From the NCBI GenBank assembly GCA_938008865.1, contig CALLJA010000175.1:1-38482 (forward strand): DNA of 38,482 nucleotides, in the 5' to 3' direction. Positions 25,045-31,999 of this stretch are shown in pieces. A model generated the notes under the pieces. It did no database searches. It had not been told where the DNA came from and saw only the letters and a program-made list of their open reading frames with translations. The position numbers and the translations under genes are program-made. This DNA comes from an uncultured Anaerolineales bacterium. Its GTDB lineage: Bacteria; Chloroflexota; Anaerolineae; Anaerolineales; Villigracilaceae. Every line of letters begins with the position of its first letter. The first letter of the stretch is position 1.

Positions 25045-25808
25045 TCAGCGCTTCTTATTTACTGCCGCTCCCCTGAAGACCTCGCTCTTTGGGTCATCTC
25101 CTGCATCCATGAAGACAGCAATCGTCCCGCTCTTGACCTTACCCCTGTACCGTGACCGCTTGACTCTGTCCGTGTCCACCCAGGGGGCCAGGCTTTCGAT
25201 CGCCGACTGCACTTCCTTTGCCTGCTTTCCGATCGCGTCACCGCTCCGTTTGTCAAGCGGCGTCCGCATTACGGGAGCCATTGAGAACATCAGAGAGTAG
25301 TGCAGCCGCTTGTCTTCCTGGATTAGCTTGTACGTTTTATTCAGCCAGCCAACACCGTAGAGCTCAACGTGATCAAGCAGTTCATCGTCGTCCCAGTTGT
25401 ACGCCGACCGAATTGCGTGAGCTACCTCTAACTGTTCTGTGTTGAGGTAGAACCCGAGAAAAAACGGTTCACCAGTTTCTGGATCGCTGGATGCCCGTTA
25501 TACATGGCCATCGCGCCGTCAATCAGCAAAGCAATGTCGAAACTTTCCTCTGCGACCTTCTTGTCGCAGCCGAACACGACCTGGAATAGGTCGATCAGGG
25601 AGTCCTCCGACAGGGTGGAAAGGGCCTGCCCAATCACTTCGATGCCAGACATATCCTCGAGGCCTTCCGCGCCCTGAATAGCGCGAACAGTGGGTGCCCC
25701 GTGCTTCACCAGCCAGGATCCGATCAGGGTAACCTGCCTGGCCTGCTCACGGCCACGCTTCACAACGTTGTAGTTCTTACCGTCAATCTCAAAAACAGAG
25801 CCTTCCAT
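25045..25808 (-). CDS. Frameshifted tail assembly chaperone (G-T type fusion)
   Basis: This reading joins the 126-aa chaperone frame to a -1 frame at the slippery site 25,464-25,458, giving a product of about 254 aa. After the shift the frame runs FFLGFYLNTEQLEVAHAIRS, AYNWDDDELLDHVELYGVGW, LNKTYKLIQEDKRLHYSLMFS and then MAPVMRTPLDKR. It continues without a stop to 25,045, just before the tape measure gene. The extension has no ribosome site of its own, so an isolated 81-aa gene starting at 25,290 is unlikely. In lambda and many siphoviruses the short and frameshifted forms together wrap the tape measure protein before tail tube assembly. The gene order here is the same. Confidence 0.85.
25428..25808 (-). 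CDS. Tail assembly chaperone, short form
   Basis: 126 aa from the ATG at 25,808, which lies five bases after AGGAG; the ATG directly before it (25,811) is too close. The product starts MEGSVFEIDGKNYNVVKRGREQARQV and is mostly helical, with a central GIEVIGQALSTLSEDSLIDLFQVVFG segment and FDIALLIDGAMAMYNGHPAIQKLVNRF near the end. This is typical of the upstream chaperone that lies between the major tail protein and the tape measure. The terminator at 25,821-25,851 lies just ahead of it, so its expression depends on readthrough of that stem. Confidence 0.8.
   Translation of the reverse strand: MEGSVFEIDGKNYNVVKRGREQARQVTLIGSWLVKHGAPTVRAIQGAEGLEDMSGIEVIGQALSTLSEDSLIDLFQVVFGCDKKVAEESFDIALLIDGAMAMYNGHPAIQKLVNRFFSGSTSTQNS
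25458..25464 (-). promoter_or_regulatory. -1 ribosomal frameshift slippery heptamer
   Basis: On the - strand the sequence is T TTT TTC in the zero frame (codons CGT TTT TTC), an exact X-XXY-YYZ slippery heptamer. Slipping back one base gives TTT TTT CTC and opens the extension frame. The zero frame stops at 25,428, about 30 bases later, and the -1 frame is open from 25,497 onward. Confidence 0.85.
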
Positions 25809-25820
25809 CATCACTCCTGT

Positions 25821-25851
25821 AAAAAAAGACACCCCGCTGAGGCAGGGTGTC
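25821..25851 (-). terminator. Intrinsic terminator after the major tail protein gene
   Basis: Reading leftward: GACACCC, a loop, GGGTGTC, then seven T (25,827-25,821). It lies about 30 bases after the stop of the major tail protein and overlaps the leader of the chaperone gene. Partial termination would yield much more tube protein than chaperone. Confidence 0.88.
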
Positions 25852-25878
25852 AGAATCACGCATCAACCGACCGAACGA

Positions 25879-26295
25879 TTACGGGCTGACCCGAGACAGC
25901 GGGCCCTGGCCTTCAAAGTCGACCGAGAGGGTCGAGAAGTCATCCGTGCCAGTGCCGTGTTCCACGTTCGTGAGGATCGCGTTACCTTCCCAGTAACGGG
26001 AGGTGTCCGATCGCGTGTCATAGAAGCGCAACTTGATGGTCTCGCCAGCCACCATCGTATCGAAGATGGCGTCGTTGGCGTCGTCGTAGTAGCCCTGCAT
26101 CGAGCCAGACCAGGCCATCCACGTGCGAGCTTTGGATACCCAGGCATCCGCCAACGACTGGACGAAAACGCGGTGCTCGGCAACCTCGACCGAGATCGAG
26201 ATGGTAAATTCGTTGCGCTCAGTGAACGTCAGCCAGTTCGTGCCGTTGTCCACGCTGTAATCAACCCGTGCGTCAATTCCAACAATAGCTGCCAT
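25879..26295 (-). CDS. Major tail (tube) protein
   Basis: 138 aa. The pattern GIDARVDYSVDNGTNWLTFTERNEFTISISVEVAEHRVF, WVSKARTWMAWSGSMQGYYDDANDAIFDTMVAGETIKLRFY, YWEGNAILTNVEHGTGTDDFSTLSVDFEGQGPL is that of the TP901-1-like tail tube family: a Trp-rich W-x-x-W-S-G turn, a D-x-D-(A/D)-x-(I/L)-x-x-x-(L/M) helix and a final F-x-G-x-G-x-L strand. It forms the hexameric rings of the tube. It is placed between the tail terminator region and the chaperones, with a terminator directly after it. The leader is unusually long (about 125 bases) and carries the GTTTGTAG element and a purine-rich tract before GAGGATT and the ATG. Confidence 0.85.
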   Translation of the reverse strand: MAAIVGIDARVDYSVDNGTNWLTFTERNEFTISISVEVAEHRVFVQSLADAWVSKARTWMAWSGSMQGYYDDANDAIFDTMVAGETIKLRFYDTRSDTSRYWEGNAILTNVEHGTGTDDFSTLSVDFEGQGPLSRVSP

Positions 26296-26419
26296 TTTGA
26301 ATCCTCTTTATATGTGCTTGTCCTTTTCCTCCTCCTGCTCTCACTCGGATCATCTCTTCAGTTATTCTGCTCTCAGTAGACGCATCTCACTACCTACAAA
26401 CAATTCAGAGGCACTTATG

Positions 26420-26842
26420 TTAGAAGGGTTTTTCGTACGTTACGGTCTCCGCAACCTTGTCCTCACGAGCAATGCTCAGGTCTCCAAGAATGTAAAAGCC
26501 CGCGTACGCGGCTGGGATCGTCAGCTTTCCACCAGGCTTCAACGCTCGAATAGCCAGGCTGATCAGTAGGAACATTTCCTTGTCCAGGAGCACGTCTTCG
26601 ACAATGATCTCGTCAGCGAAACCACTCCTGCGCATGTAGCCCAGGCGCAGCCACTTGTCGGCCAGGTCTGCGTCGAACACCATGACCGCCTTCCGCGGAA
26701 CAGGCTTCACAGGCTTCGCGACAATCTTTTCGCGAGGCCCATCTACCCGCGCCTTTCCTTTTACTTTCACAGGTTCTACGACTGGGGCCACTTCGGCACC
26801 GTCACCTGGTTCTTCCCACGTGGAAACATTGTTGTCGTCCAT
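26420..26842 (-). CDS. Hypothetical protein in the neck/tail region (140 aa)
   Basis: The first 50 residues are a low-complexity Pro/Val/Lys linker (EVAPVVEPVKVKGKARVDGP, KIVAKPVKPVPRKAV). After it comes a small folded part with DKWLRLGYMRRSGFADEIIVEDVLLDKEMFLLISLAIRALKPGG and YAGFYILGDLSIARED. There are no catalytic motifs I can defend; ALKPGGKL resembles a methyltransferase loop, but the protein is too short for that fold. GAGGTAACA precedes the ATG. It sits between the tail terminator and the major tail protein and may be a virion neck or minor tail component. Confidence 0.6.
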   Translation of the reverse strand: MDDNNVSTWEEPGDGAEVAPVVEPVKVKGKARVDGPREKIVAKPVKPVPRKAVMVFDADLADKWLRLGYMRRSGFADEIIVEDVLLDKEMFLLISLAIRALKPGGKLTIPAAYAGFYILGDLSIAREDKVAETVTYEKPF

Positions 26843-26850
26843 TGTTACCT

Positions 26851-27291
26851 CTACTTATCGAGAATTGAAATAGCGAACGGCACCCAGACCACAGGAGCGT
26901 CGTTGACGTAGGCTTCCTCTGGTTGCTCGATCATCTCCACAAGCGCCCGCACGCACTTCTGGCTCAGGCGCGGATCATCTTTGAAAAGGGCGGGCAACTT
27001 GTCCATGATGGCTGCGACAATCGCATCCGTGTGTGCCTGATCACCCTCGAATTTCACAATGAATACCCCGTAGAAGTCCCACACCCAGATCAGTCCATTG
27101 AAGTCTGGGCGGGTCTGCAGGGCACCACGAACCATGTCAAACACGCAGCCCACTTCCGCAGAGCGCTCCAGCATGGTCTGATATACGTGGTCAACGTTCT
27201 TCGCCTGGCACAAGTCGTCGTCCAGGTACTCACCAAAATAGGTAGTCAACCTGCTCTTGATCCCGCTCTCGATGTCGCTGTAAGATCCCAC
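26851..27291 (-). CDS. Tail terminator / completion protein (putative)
   Basis: 146 aa, GTG start at 27,291. The layout has an N-terminal helix (YSDIESGIKSRLTTYFGEYL), a central beta region (LIWVWDFYGVFIVKFEGDQAHTDAIVAAIMDKL) and a closing strand (APVVWVPFAISILDK). It is the size and fold pattern of tail terminator proteins, which cap the tail tube and join it to the head. It lies after the 292-aa neck protein and before the tail tube gene, the expected place. Sequence similarity alone would be weak, so the call leans on position and length. Confidence 0.6.
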   Translation of the reverse strand: MGSYSDIESGIKSRLTTYFGEYLDDDLCQAKNVDHVYQTMLERSAEVGCVFDMVRGALQTRPDFNGLIWVWDFYGVFIVKFEGDQAHTDAIVAAIMDKLPALFKDDPRLSQKCVRALVEMIEQPEEAYVNDAPVVWVPFAISILDK

Positions 27292-27293
27292 AG

Positions 27294-28172
27294 TTATCCC
27301 CTAATCGTGCGCATGCCTAGATCCGTGTGCTTCTTGTTCCAGTACTGGCCAATCATGTCGGCGCTACCAGTAAGTTCCATCAAGCCAGCACTTTGGAGAT
27401 CGTCCGCAATCCTGAGTCCCGCAGTGTCCATGACCTTGCTCAGGTTGTTGCGCACATACCTGTTCACGTAGTCGAACGTACGTGATCCGAACGTGCGCTT
27501 GTAATACTTAGAAGTTCCGTTCACCTTGATGGCCCGCCACATCAGGAAAACAATTGTGCTCTCCTGCTCTTTCTTGACGTCCCTGACTCTGGACACTTTC
27601 AGCGGCTTGCCTTTCTTGAACGCCCGCATGCGTGCGTCCGCATGGTTTCTCATTTTTGTTTTCTTCAGGAACTTGTTCTTTATTCCCCTGGCCCGCGTCC
27701 ACTGCAGAATCACGCCGAGCGGTGAGTTCAACTTGATGAGCGTGGTAGACGCCCTGGGCGTAGAGTGCTCCCTGTACTTTCCAGGAGTCAACCCAAGACG
27801 CATCATCGTGTTGGCGCCCGTCTTGTCGCCCTCTTCGAGCGTGTAGACCGTGGTTCCGCCCTCGCTGCGCTCACCAACAAATAGGTTGTCAGCGGCGGTC
27901 GGCTTGCTGCCCAGCTTTACACCCAGGTCGAACTTCCCGCCAGGACGGATCCAGTCCGTGATCGTCTTGTGGGCTTGCTCAACAACATGCCTGGTGCGCC
28001 TCGAGGTGACCTCTGCGATTTCCTTGTCGTAGTCGCGTTGGCGGAACTCCCCCTGGTAACGACTCGTCCACTTACCGCTCTTAGCTTTATTCAGCTCAAC
28101 CCGCACACCAAGACCTACGGTGCGCACGTTTTGCAGAAGTTTTTCCACGATAACCTGGTCAGAGTAGGCCAT
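27294..28172 (-). CDS. Neck / head-closure region protein (putative)
   Basis: 292 aa, basic, rich in Lys and Arg. It includes YDKEIAEVTSRRTRHVVEQAHKTITDWI, a flexible middle with GKYREHSTPRASTTLIKLNSPLGV, and a C-terminal KYYKRTFGSRTFDYVNRYVRNNLSKVMDTAGLRIADDL helix pair. The ATG overlaps the stop of the connector gene (TAATG). HK97 gp10-type minor proteins occupy this place but are usually about 130-200 aa, so this one is large. Without structure prediction I assign only the region. It may join connector and tail. Confidence 0.55.
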   Translation of the reverse strand: MAYSDQVIVEKLLQNVRTVGLGVRVELNKAKSGKWTSRYQGEFRQRDYDKEIAEVTSRRTRHVVEQAHKTITDWIRPGGKFDLGVKLGSKPTAADNLFVGERSEGGTTVYTLEEGDKTGANTMMRLGLTPGKYREHSTPRASTTLIKLNSPLGVILQWTRARGIKNKFLKKTKMRNHADARMRAFKKGKPLKVSRVRDVKKEQESTIVFLMWRAIKVNGTSKYYKRTFGSRTFDYVNRYVRNNLSKVMDTAGLRIADDLQSAGLMELTGSADMIGQYWNKKHTDLGMRTIRG

Positions 28173-28759
28173 TACCTGATCCTCAGCCTGGTCTTGCGGA
28201 GCATCCGACGCATAATCGTATTCAAATGGGAGGTCAGACCGATGTTGACGTTAGGAGATGCCTCTCCTTCTTTCTGATCAGCACCACCCCAGCGCAGCGT
28301 GACGTCGGAGCCAGCGCGTGATCGGTAATTCAGGATGGCCACAATCATTGCCGCAGCAGTGAACCTGATCTTTGGGTCGACGATTGCCAGGCCAGTGACC
28401 TCATCAACAGCAGACCCCGCCGTGTAGTCCACACTTACATTGCTGCGGCCAGCGGGAAAGCTGCCGTACAGCAGCACGAGCGTGTTACCCTGCAGCACAT
28501 AGTCAGAAGCTACCAGGGACATACCCTCAACCCGAACAGCCTGAACGGATTGCACAGGCACACCCCTCAGTTGGAGGTATGGCGTACCCAGACCATCGTA
28601 CTTATCATCCGTGTACGTGGCTGTCTTACCCAAATCAGGCATGCCCAGCCACTCTCGGATCATCGACTCAACAGTGTCAGACCAGAAATCCTGCAGGGCG
28701 GCTGCATTAGTTGGGTGAATGTCCGTAACGTCTTTCCGAGAACACAGTGTCCAGGCCAT
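28172..28759 (-). CDS. Head-tail connector (adaptor) protein
   Basis: 195 aa. The middle VPVQSVQAVRVEGMSLVASDYVLQGNTLVLLYGSFPAGRSNVSVDYTAG is the hallmark of gp6/gp15-type head-tail adaptors: a P-V-x-S-V-x-x-V-x-V-x-G, d-Y-x-(L/v), strand, then v-x-V-x-Y-x-x-G signature. Flanking helices (TNAAALQDFWSDTVESMIREWLG and PKIRFTAAAMIVAILNYR) are the adaptor's helical bundle. The protein forms a ring under the portal. GAGGAG lies five bases before the ATG, behind a duplicated leader and the terminator that follows the capsid gene. Confidence 0.78.
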   Translation of the reverse strand: MAWTLCSRKDVTDIHPTNAAALQDFWSDTVESMIREWLGMPDLGKTATYTDDKYDGLGTPYLQLRGVPVQSVQAVRVEGMSLVASDYVLQGNTLVLLYGSFPAGRSNVSVDYTAGSAVDEVTGLAIVDPKIRFTAAAMIVAILNYRSRAGSDVTLRWGGADQKEGEASPNVNIGLTSHLNTIMRRMLRKTRLRIR

Positions 28760-28765
28760 TACATC

Positions 28766-28812
28766 TCCTCACAAACGCGGTTCGTTACATCCCCTACAAA
28801 CGAACGTGGTTC
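28766..28812 (-). repeat. Duplicated leader element with small palindromes
   Basis: Reading leftward, ACGAAC-CAC-GTTCGT (a perfect palindrome) runs into TTGTAGGGGATGTAA. A second copy, ACGAAC-CGC-GTTTGT, follows and runs into GAGGAGATGTAA, the ribosome site of the connector gene. Both copies carry GTTTGT followed by a purine-rich stretch and GATGTAA. Confidence 0.7.
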
Positions 28813-28814
28813 GT

Positions 28815-28846
28815 ATAAGTAAAGTGGGGGGCTATTCGCCCCCCAC
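28815..28846 (-). terminator. Hairpin terminator after the major capsid gene
   Basis: Reading leftward: GTGGGGGGC (28,846-28,838), loop GAATA, GCCCCCCAC (28,832-28,824), then CTTTACTTAT. The 9-bp GC-rich stem is very stable but the T tail is broken, so termination may be partial. It lies about 30 bases after the capsid stop. Confidence 0.7.
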
Positions 28847-28876
28847 CAGGTCTACCAATAAGTTGTGCCGCTAAGG

Positions 28877-30193
28877 CTACGCGATCTTGACGTTGCGGAT
28901 CACGGCAGCGGACACGTTCGGGTACTTCATCCGCACGGCCAGGTAGCCCTTGACCATGTAGTCGTAGGTGTCCTTGACGCGAGCCAGCTCAACGAAGCTG
29001 AACAGGTTGGCCACAGGGCGGCCCATGTCGTCGACCTTGCCCAGGAAGGCAACGCCGCGATTCGGGTTGCGGTTGATCAGAACGATGTTCTGCTCACCAG
29101 TTTCCAGAGGCTTGACCTTCGCGATCACGGCCTTCGAGCCGTCATCGGTGTAGGTGGCCACTGCGCCGTTCACAGTGCCGTTGGCGTCATAGGTCAGGGC
29201 AGCGATGATGTCGAGCAAAGCCCATTCGCCCGTGCCCAGCTTGCGGAAGATCATGTAGGACAGGGCGTTGGCGTCGGCAGTCCAGGTCAGCTCAGCCTTT
29301 TTGTTGGTGGTCGCAGCCACGCAGGCCGAGGTGGTAGCCGAGGCGACCTGCTCACCGTACATGGTCACCGAAGCGATCCTGTAGGTGTAGGAGCCATCGG
29401 GCAGGGCGCCGCCAGCAGCAATCGAGGCAGACAGAGTCGGCGAGGTGCTGGTCGCAGCAGGCACAACGAAGTCGCTCTCCAGGATCGGGGCCCCAGAGTA
29501 GTTGGCCATCGTGATCTTGCCGTCCTGCAGGACAGTGGAGGTCAGCGGGATCTGCACGCGAGTCTGCAGACCGTCAACCACCTGGCGCATGCGCAGGCCC
29601 ATGATCCACAGCTTGGGATCGGATCCCGTGCCGCGGTATTTGGTGATCGCAGCGATCGCCTGGTCGAGGTGATCGAGGGAGACCTTCGAACCAGCAGCCG
29701 AGATGACGTTGTCGGGGGCCAGCTTGAAGATGCGCGGGAGAACGCCGCTGTACTGATAGGCATCGCCAGTGAAGCCGATGTCATCCGAGGCGCCCCAGAG
29801 CAAACCGAATTCCAGGGTGTTGCTCATGCCTTCCAGCGAACCTTCCAGCTCGGTGGCCAGGGCGTCGATGAAGGCTTCGTCAACAGCCTGGGCGAACCCA
29901 GTCACGGAGCCCCAGATGCGCTGGATCTTCAGCTGCACGGTCTTGCGGAGATACGCGCCGTTCTTGGCGTTGGCGGGAGTGGTTTCGCCTTCAAACCAAC
30001 CCTGCGGGTGGCTCGAGCGCAGCGTGTACTCGTGGGTCTTACCCTTCGCATCGACGATGTCGATGAGTTCGGTAAGGGGCTGGAGCACCAGGAGTTCCTG
30101 ATTCAGGATCGGCTCCAGATCGTATGGAACCAGAGCCGCGCCGTCGCCGCTCGAGGTCAATGCCTTGCTGAGTTCTTTCTGAGTGTTCCTCAT
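28877..30193 (-). CDS. Major capsid protein with inserted FN3-like domain
   Basis: 438 aa from the ATG at 30,193, which has AGGTGA seven bases upstream; GTG 30,202 is an alternative. HK97-fold features include an N-terminal region without a long scaffold part, HEYTLRSSHPQGWFEGETTPANAKNGAYLRKTVQLKIQRIWGSVTGFAQAVDEAF (the E-loop/P-domain section), LEFGLLWG, the DPKLWIMGLRMRQVV spine area and the C-terminal DYMVKGYLAVRMKYPNVSAAVI. Between about 250 and 350 lies a domain, GSYTYRIASVTMYGEQVASATTS and NALSYMIFRKLG, which is the strand pattern of an FN3/Ig-like module. It would lie in the A-domain and probably projects outward. Confidence 0.82.
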   Translation of the reverse strand: MRNTQKELSKALTSSGDGAALVPYDLEPILNQELLVLQPLTELIDIVDAKGKTHEYTLRSSHPQGWFEGETTPANAKNGAYLRKTVQLKIQRIWGSVTGFAQAVDEAFIDALATELEGSLEGMSNTLEFGLLWGASDDIGFTGDAYQYSGVLPRIFKLAPDNVISAAGSKVSLDHLDQAIAAITKYRGTGSDPKLWIMGLRMRQVVDGLQTRVQIPLTSTVLQDGKITMANYSGAPILESDFVVPAATSTSPTLSASIAAGGALPDGSYTYRIASVTMYGEQVASATTSACVAATTNKKAELTWTADANALSYMIFRKLGTGEWALLDIIAALTYDANGTVNGAVATYTDDGSKAVIAKVKPLETGEQNIVLINRNPNRGVAFLGKVDDMGRPVANLFSFVELARVKDTYDYMVKGYLAVRMKYPNVSAAVIRNVKIA

Positions 30194-30211
30194 TTTGTTC
30201 ACCTAAAATTC

Positions 30212-31372
30212 CTAGCGTCCAGAGGTTTTGAAATACTGCGCAAGCGCAGAGTGGATTTTCGACTTACCAGCAACCTGCAGGGCAGCCTCGTTGGATTCCT
30301 CTTCGGTTTCCTCAGTGACCTCCTCGGCAGTCATGCTTTTTTCGCGGTTGGTTGGGCTGCTCAGTTCAGCAACCATCGTGGTGAGCTCGTCGACCTTCGC
30401 CTGCAAAGCCTTTACCGTTTCCGCTTCAGCACCCGTCGCCGACACAGCCTCGTCGCTCTGTTCTTGAGCAGGCTCGTCCTTGTGGGTCAACGCCTTGACT
30501 TCCGTTGCCAGCTGGCTGATTGCTTCAGCAAACGTGCTCATCGACTTGGTGATGTCACTGAGAATGCTGCGAACTTCTGCGAGCTCGTCTTCCTGCGACT
30601 GCTCGGTGGCCTCTTCGGCTGCACCGTCAGCAGCTTCGGTCTGGGCTTCCTCCACCACTTCTTCCGTGGCTTCAGCTTCCTCGACAGCTGCAGCAATGTT
30701 TTCGGAGAGACTGTTCTCGACCGCTACCTCATCGGTGTGCTGGTCGACAGCTTCCTCCGAAGCAACAGCAGCCGCTTCCAGAACGCCCTCGTCCTTCGAC
30801 TTGTCAGTCTTTTCCATAACAGTCCCTTCCGTGTGCATCCCCAGGCTGCGCAAAACAGGCACAACGCCTTCTTCGCGCATACGGGCCTTCACGCTCTCGT
30901 CCAAACTCAGACTGAGCATGGCGTCGTAGTTGGCTGGGTGATCCACCAAAGAAATTTCGGCCAGCGAGTAGTCGTTGATCAACCACCCGCCGTCTGCCAT
31001 CACGTCAATGTCATCGTACGAGATCAAAATACCGACGCTCAGCGCCTGCAGCAGACCGTTTTCCACCTCGAAAGAGGCTTGTGGATCCACGATCTTGATC
31101 TCGACTTCGTTCCACTCGAGCCCATCCTCAGCGCCAATGCGCGTCACCTTACCAACTGGTTTCGGTTGGTGCATGTAGCGGATGTTTCCCCAGCGGCGAT
31201 ACTTCGGCAACGCCCGTTCAGTAGCGGCACGGGTGATAATGTCACCGACCTCGTCACGGTTGTCCGAAGTGAATAGCCCGCGCACCAGCAGGAAGCCGTC
31301 TGAAGTTTTCTCCAGCGCCTTCGTGAGCGGTACGCCAATTACTTTTCGTTGAAACTGTGCCGTAGTCGTCAT
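30212..31372 (-). CDS. Prohead protease fused to scaffold-like region
   Basis: 386 aa from the ATG at 31,372; GTG 31,378 in the same frame lies within the ribosome site. Residues 1-155 resemble the XkdF/S78-type prohead protease domain: FLLVRGLFTSDNRDEVGDII, RWGNIRYMHQPKPVGKVTRI (with the His), ALSVGILISYDD, and INDYSLAEISLVDHPANYDAML, where the SL-EISLVD-PAN end is the classic feature. Residues from about 170 are acidic and helical (EEAVDQHTDEVAVENSL; ATEEVVEEAQTEAADGAA), like the delta/scaffold part of HK97 relatives. One gene may thus give both protease and internal scaffold. It sits directly before the capsid gene. Confidence 0.8.
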   Translation of the reverse strand: MTTTAQFQRKVIGVPLTKALEKTSDGFLLVRGLFTSDNRDEVGDIITRAATERALPKYRRWGNIRYMHQPKPVGKVTRIGAEDGLEWNEVEIKIVDPQASFEVENGLLQALSVGILISYDDIDVMADGGWLINDYSLAEISLVDHPANYDAMLSLSLDESVKARMREEGVVPVLRSLGMHTEGTVMEKTDKSKDEGVLEAAAVASEEAVDQHTDEVAVENSLSENIAAAVEEAEATEEVVEEAQTEAADGAAEEATEQSQEDELAEVRSILSDITKSMSTFAEAISQLATEVKALTHKDEPAQEQSDEAVSATGAEAETVKALQAKVDELTTMVAELSSPTNREKSMTAEEVTEETEEESNEAALQVAGKSKIHSALAQYFKTSGR

Positions 31373-31378
31373 GCCCAC

Positions 31379-31678
31379 CTACAAAACGGAATAAGTTTCT
31401 GCAACTTCCTGCAGCCTGGCAGCCAGCTTCCTGCCGTACGTGCTGACCAGTTCTTCAAGTGGAACTTCCTTGACCATCTCGCAGGTGACGATGTAAATAC
31501 CGCCGCCGCAGTCAATCTTTTCGCCCCACTCATCCCGCCACTTGGCGTACAGGGTCTTGATGGATGCCTCGTCGAGGTACTGGTCGATCGTCACTCCACG
31601 AGAGAATGACAGCCCCGACCGCACTTCCAGGCGAGAAACACCCCTGCTCAAACGACCTGAACCATAATTAGCACTCAT
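31379..31678 (-). CDS. Small hypothetical protein in the head gene cluster
   Basis: 99 aa. The N-terminus is Ser/Gly/Arg-rich and the C-terminus helical (VSTYGRKLAARLQEVAETYSVL), with an IDCGGGIYIVTCEM strand containing two Cys in the middle. I see no known motif. It lies between the zinc-ribbon gene and the protease gene in the tightly packed head cluster, where small head-associated or assembly proteins are often found. A GAAGG-like ribosome site precedes the ATG. Role unknown. Confidence 0.6.
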   Translation of the reverse strand: MSANYGSGRLSRGVSRLEVRSGLSFSRGVTIDQYLDEASIKTLYAKWRDEWGEKIDCGGGIYIVTCEMVKEVPLEELVSTYGRKLAARLQEVAETYSVL

Positions 31679-31699
31679 CTTCTATTACCTTCAAACTCC

Positions 31700-31999
31700 C
31701 TAATCGGGCTTATGTTCAGTGGTTTTTTGCACGGTCGCCTCGCTCAAATTTGCGAGCAGGCGCCGCGTCATTACGGTCACGATGGCATCGACGAACTGGT
31801 AAACAGCCCGCACAATCGGGTCAGATGTGTAGAATGTTTTTACCGTCCCGCACTCTGGACAGGTCACGGCGAGGTTCGGGCCGCGAGTCATCAGGCACTC
31901 GCCGCCTACCGCAGGCTGAAACTCACCACCAACAACGTGGCCCAGCACGTGACCACAGCTGACACAGTACCACTGCGTCTTCCCAACCGAATTACTCAT
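31700..31999 (-). CDS. Small zinc-ribbon protein
   Basis: 99 aa from the ATG at 31,999. The codon before it is GTG, and GAGGTG sits upstream. Two CxxC knuckles (YCVSCGHV near residue 12 and TCPECGTV near 50) form a likely zinc ribbon, and a helical C-terminus (DPIVRAVYQFVDAIVTVMTRRLL) follows. The start overlaps the end of the portal gene by eight bases, indicating coupled translation. Small Com-like zinc proteins occur in phage head clusters and in regulators of late translation. I cannot choose between nucleic-acid binding and a structural role. Confidence 0.65.
   Translation of the reverse strand: MSNSVGKTQWYCVSCGHVLGHVVGGEFQPAVGGECLMTRGPNLAVTCPECGTVKTFYTSDPIVRAVYQFVDAIVTVMTRRLLANLSEATVQKTTEHKPD

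Noticed and set aside
25045..25290. An independent 81-aa gene between chaperone and tape measure
   Set aside because: Its ATG has no ribosome site, and the same frame is open upstream to the slippery heptamer. It is the distal part of the frameshifted chaperone.
26420..26842. A methyltransferase because of the ALKPGGKL motif
   Set aside because: The protein is only 140 aa with a disordered first third and lacks the SAM-binding glycine loop and the other motifs.
28865..31276. An 803-codon open frame on the + strand opposite the capsid and protease genes
   Set aside because: It mirrors two well-supported genes, lacks a ribosome site and has no family-like motifs. Long antisense frames are common opposite GC-rich genes with strong codon bias.
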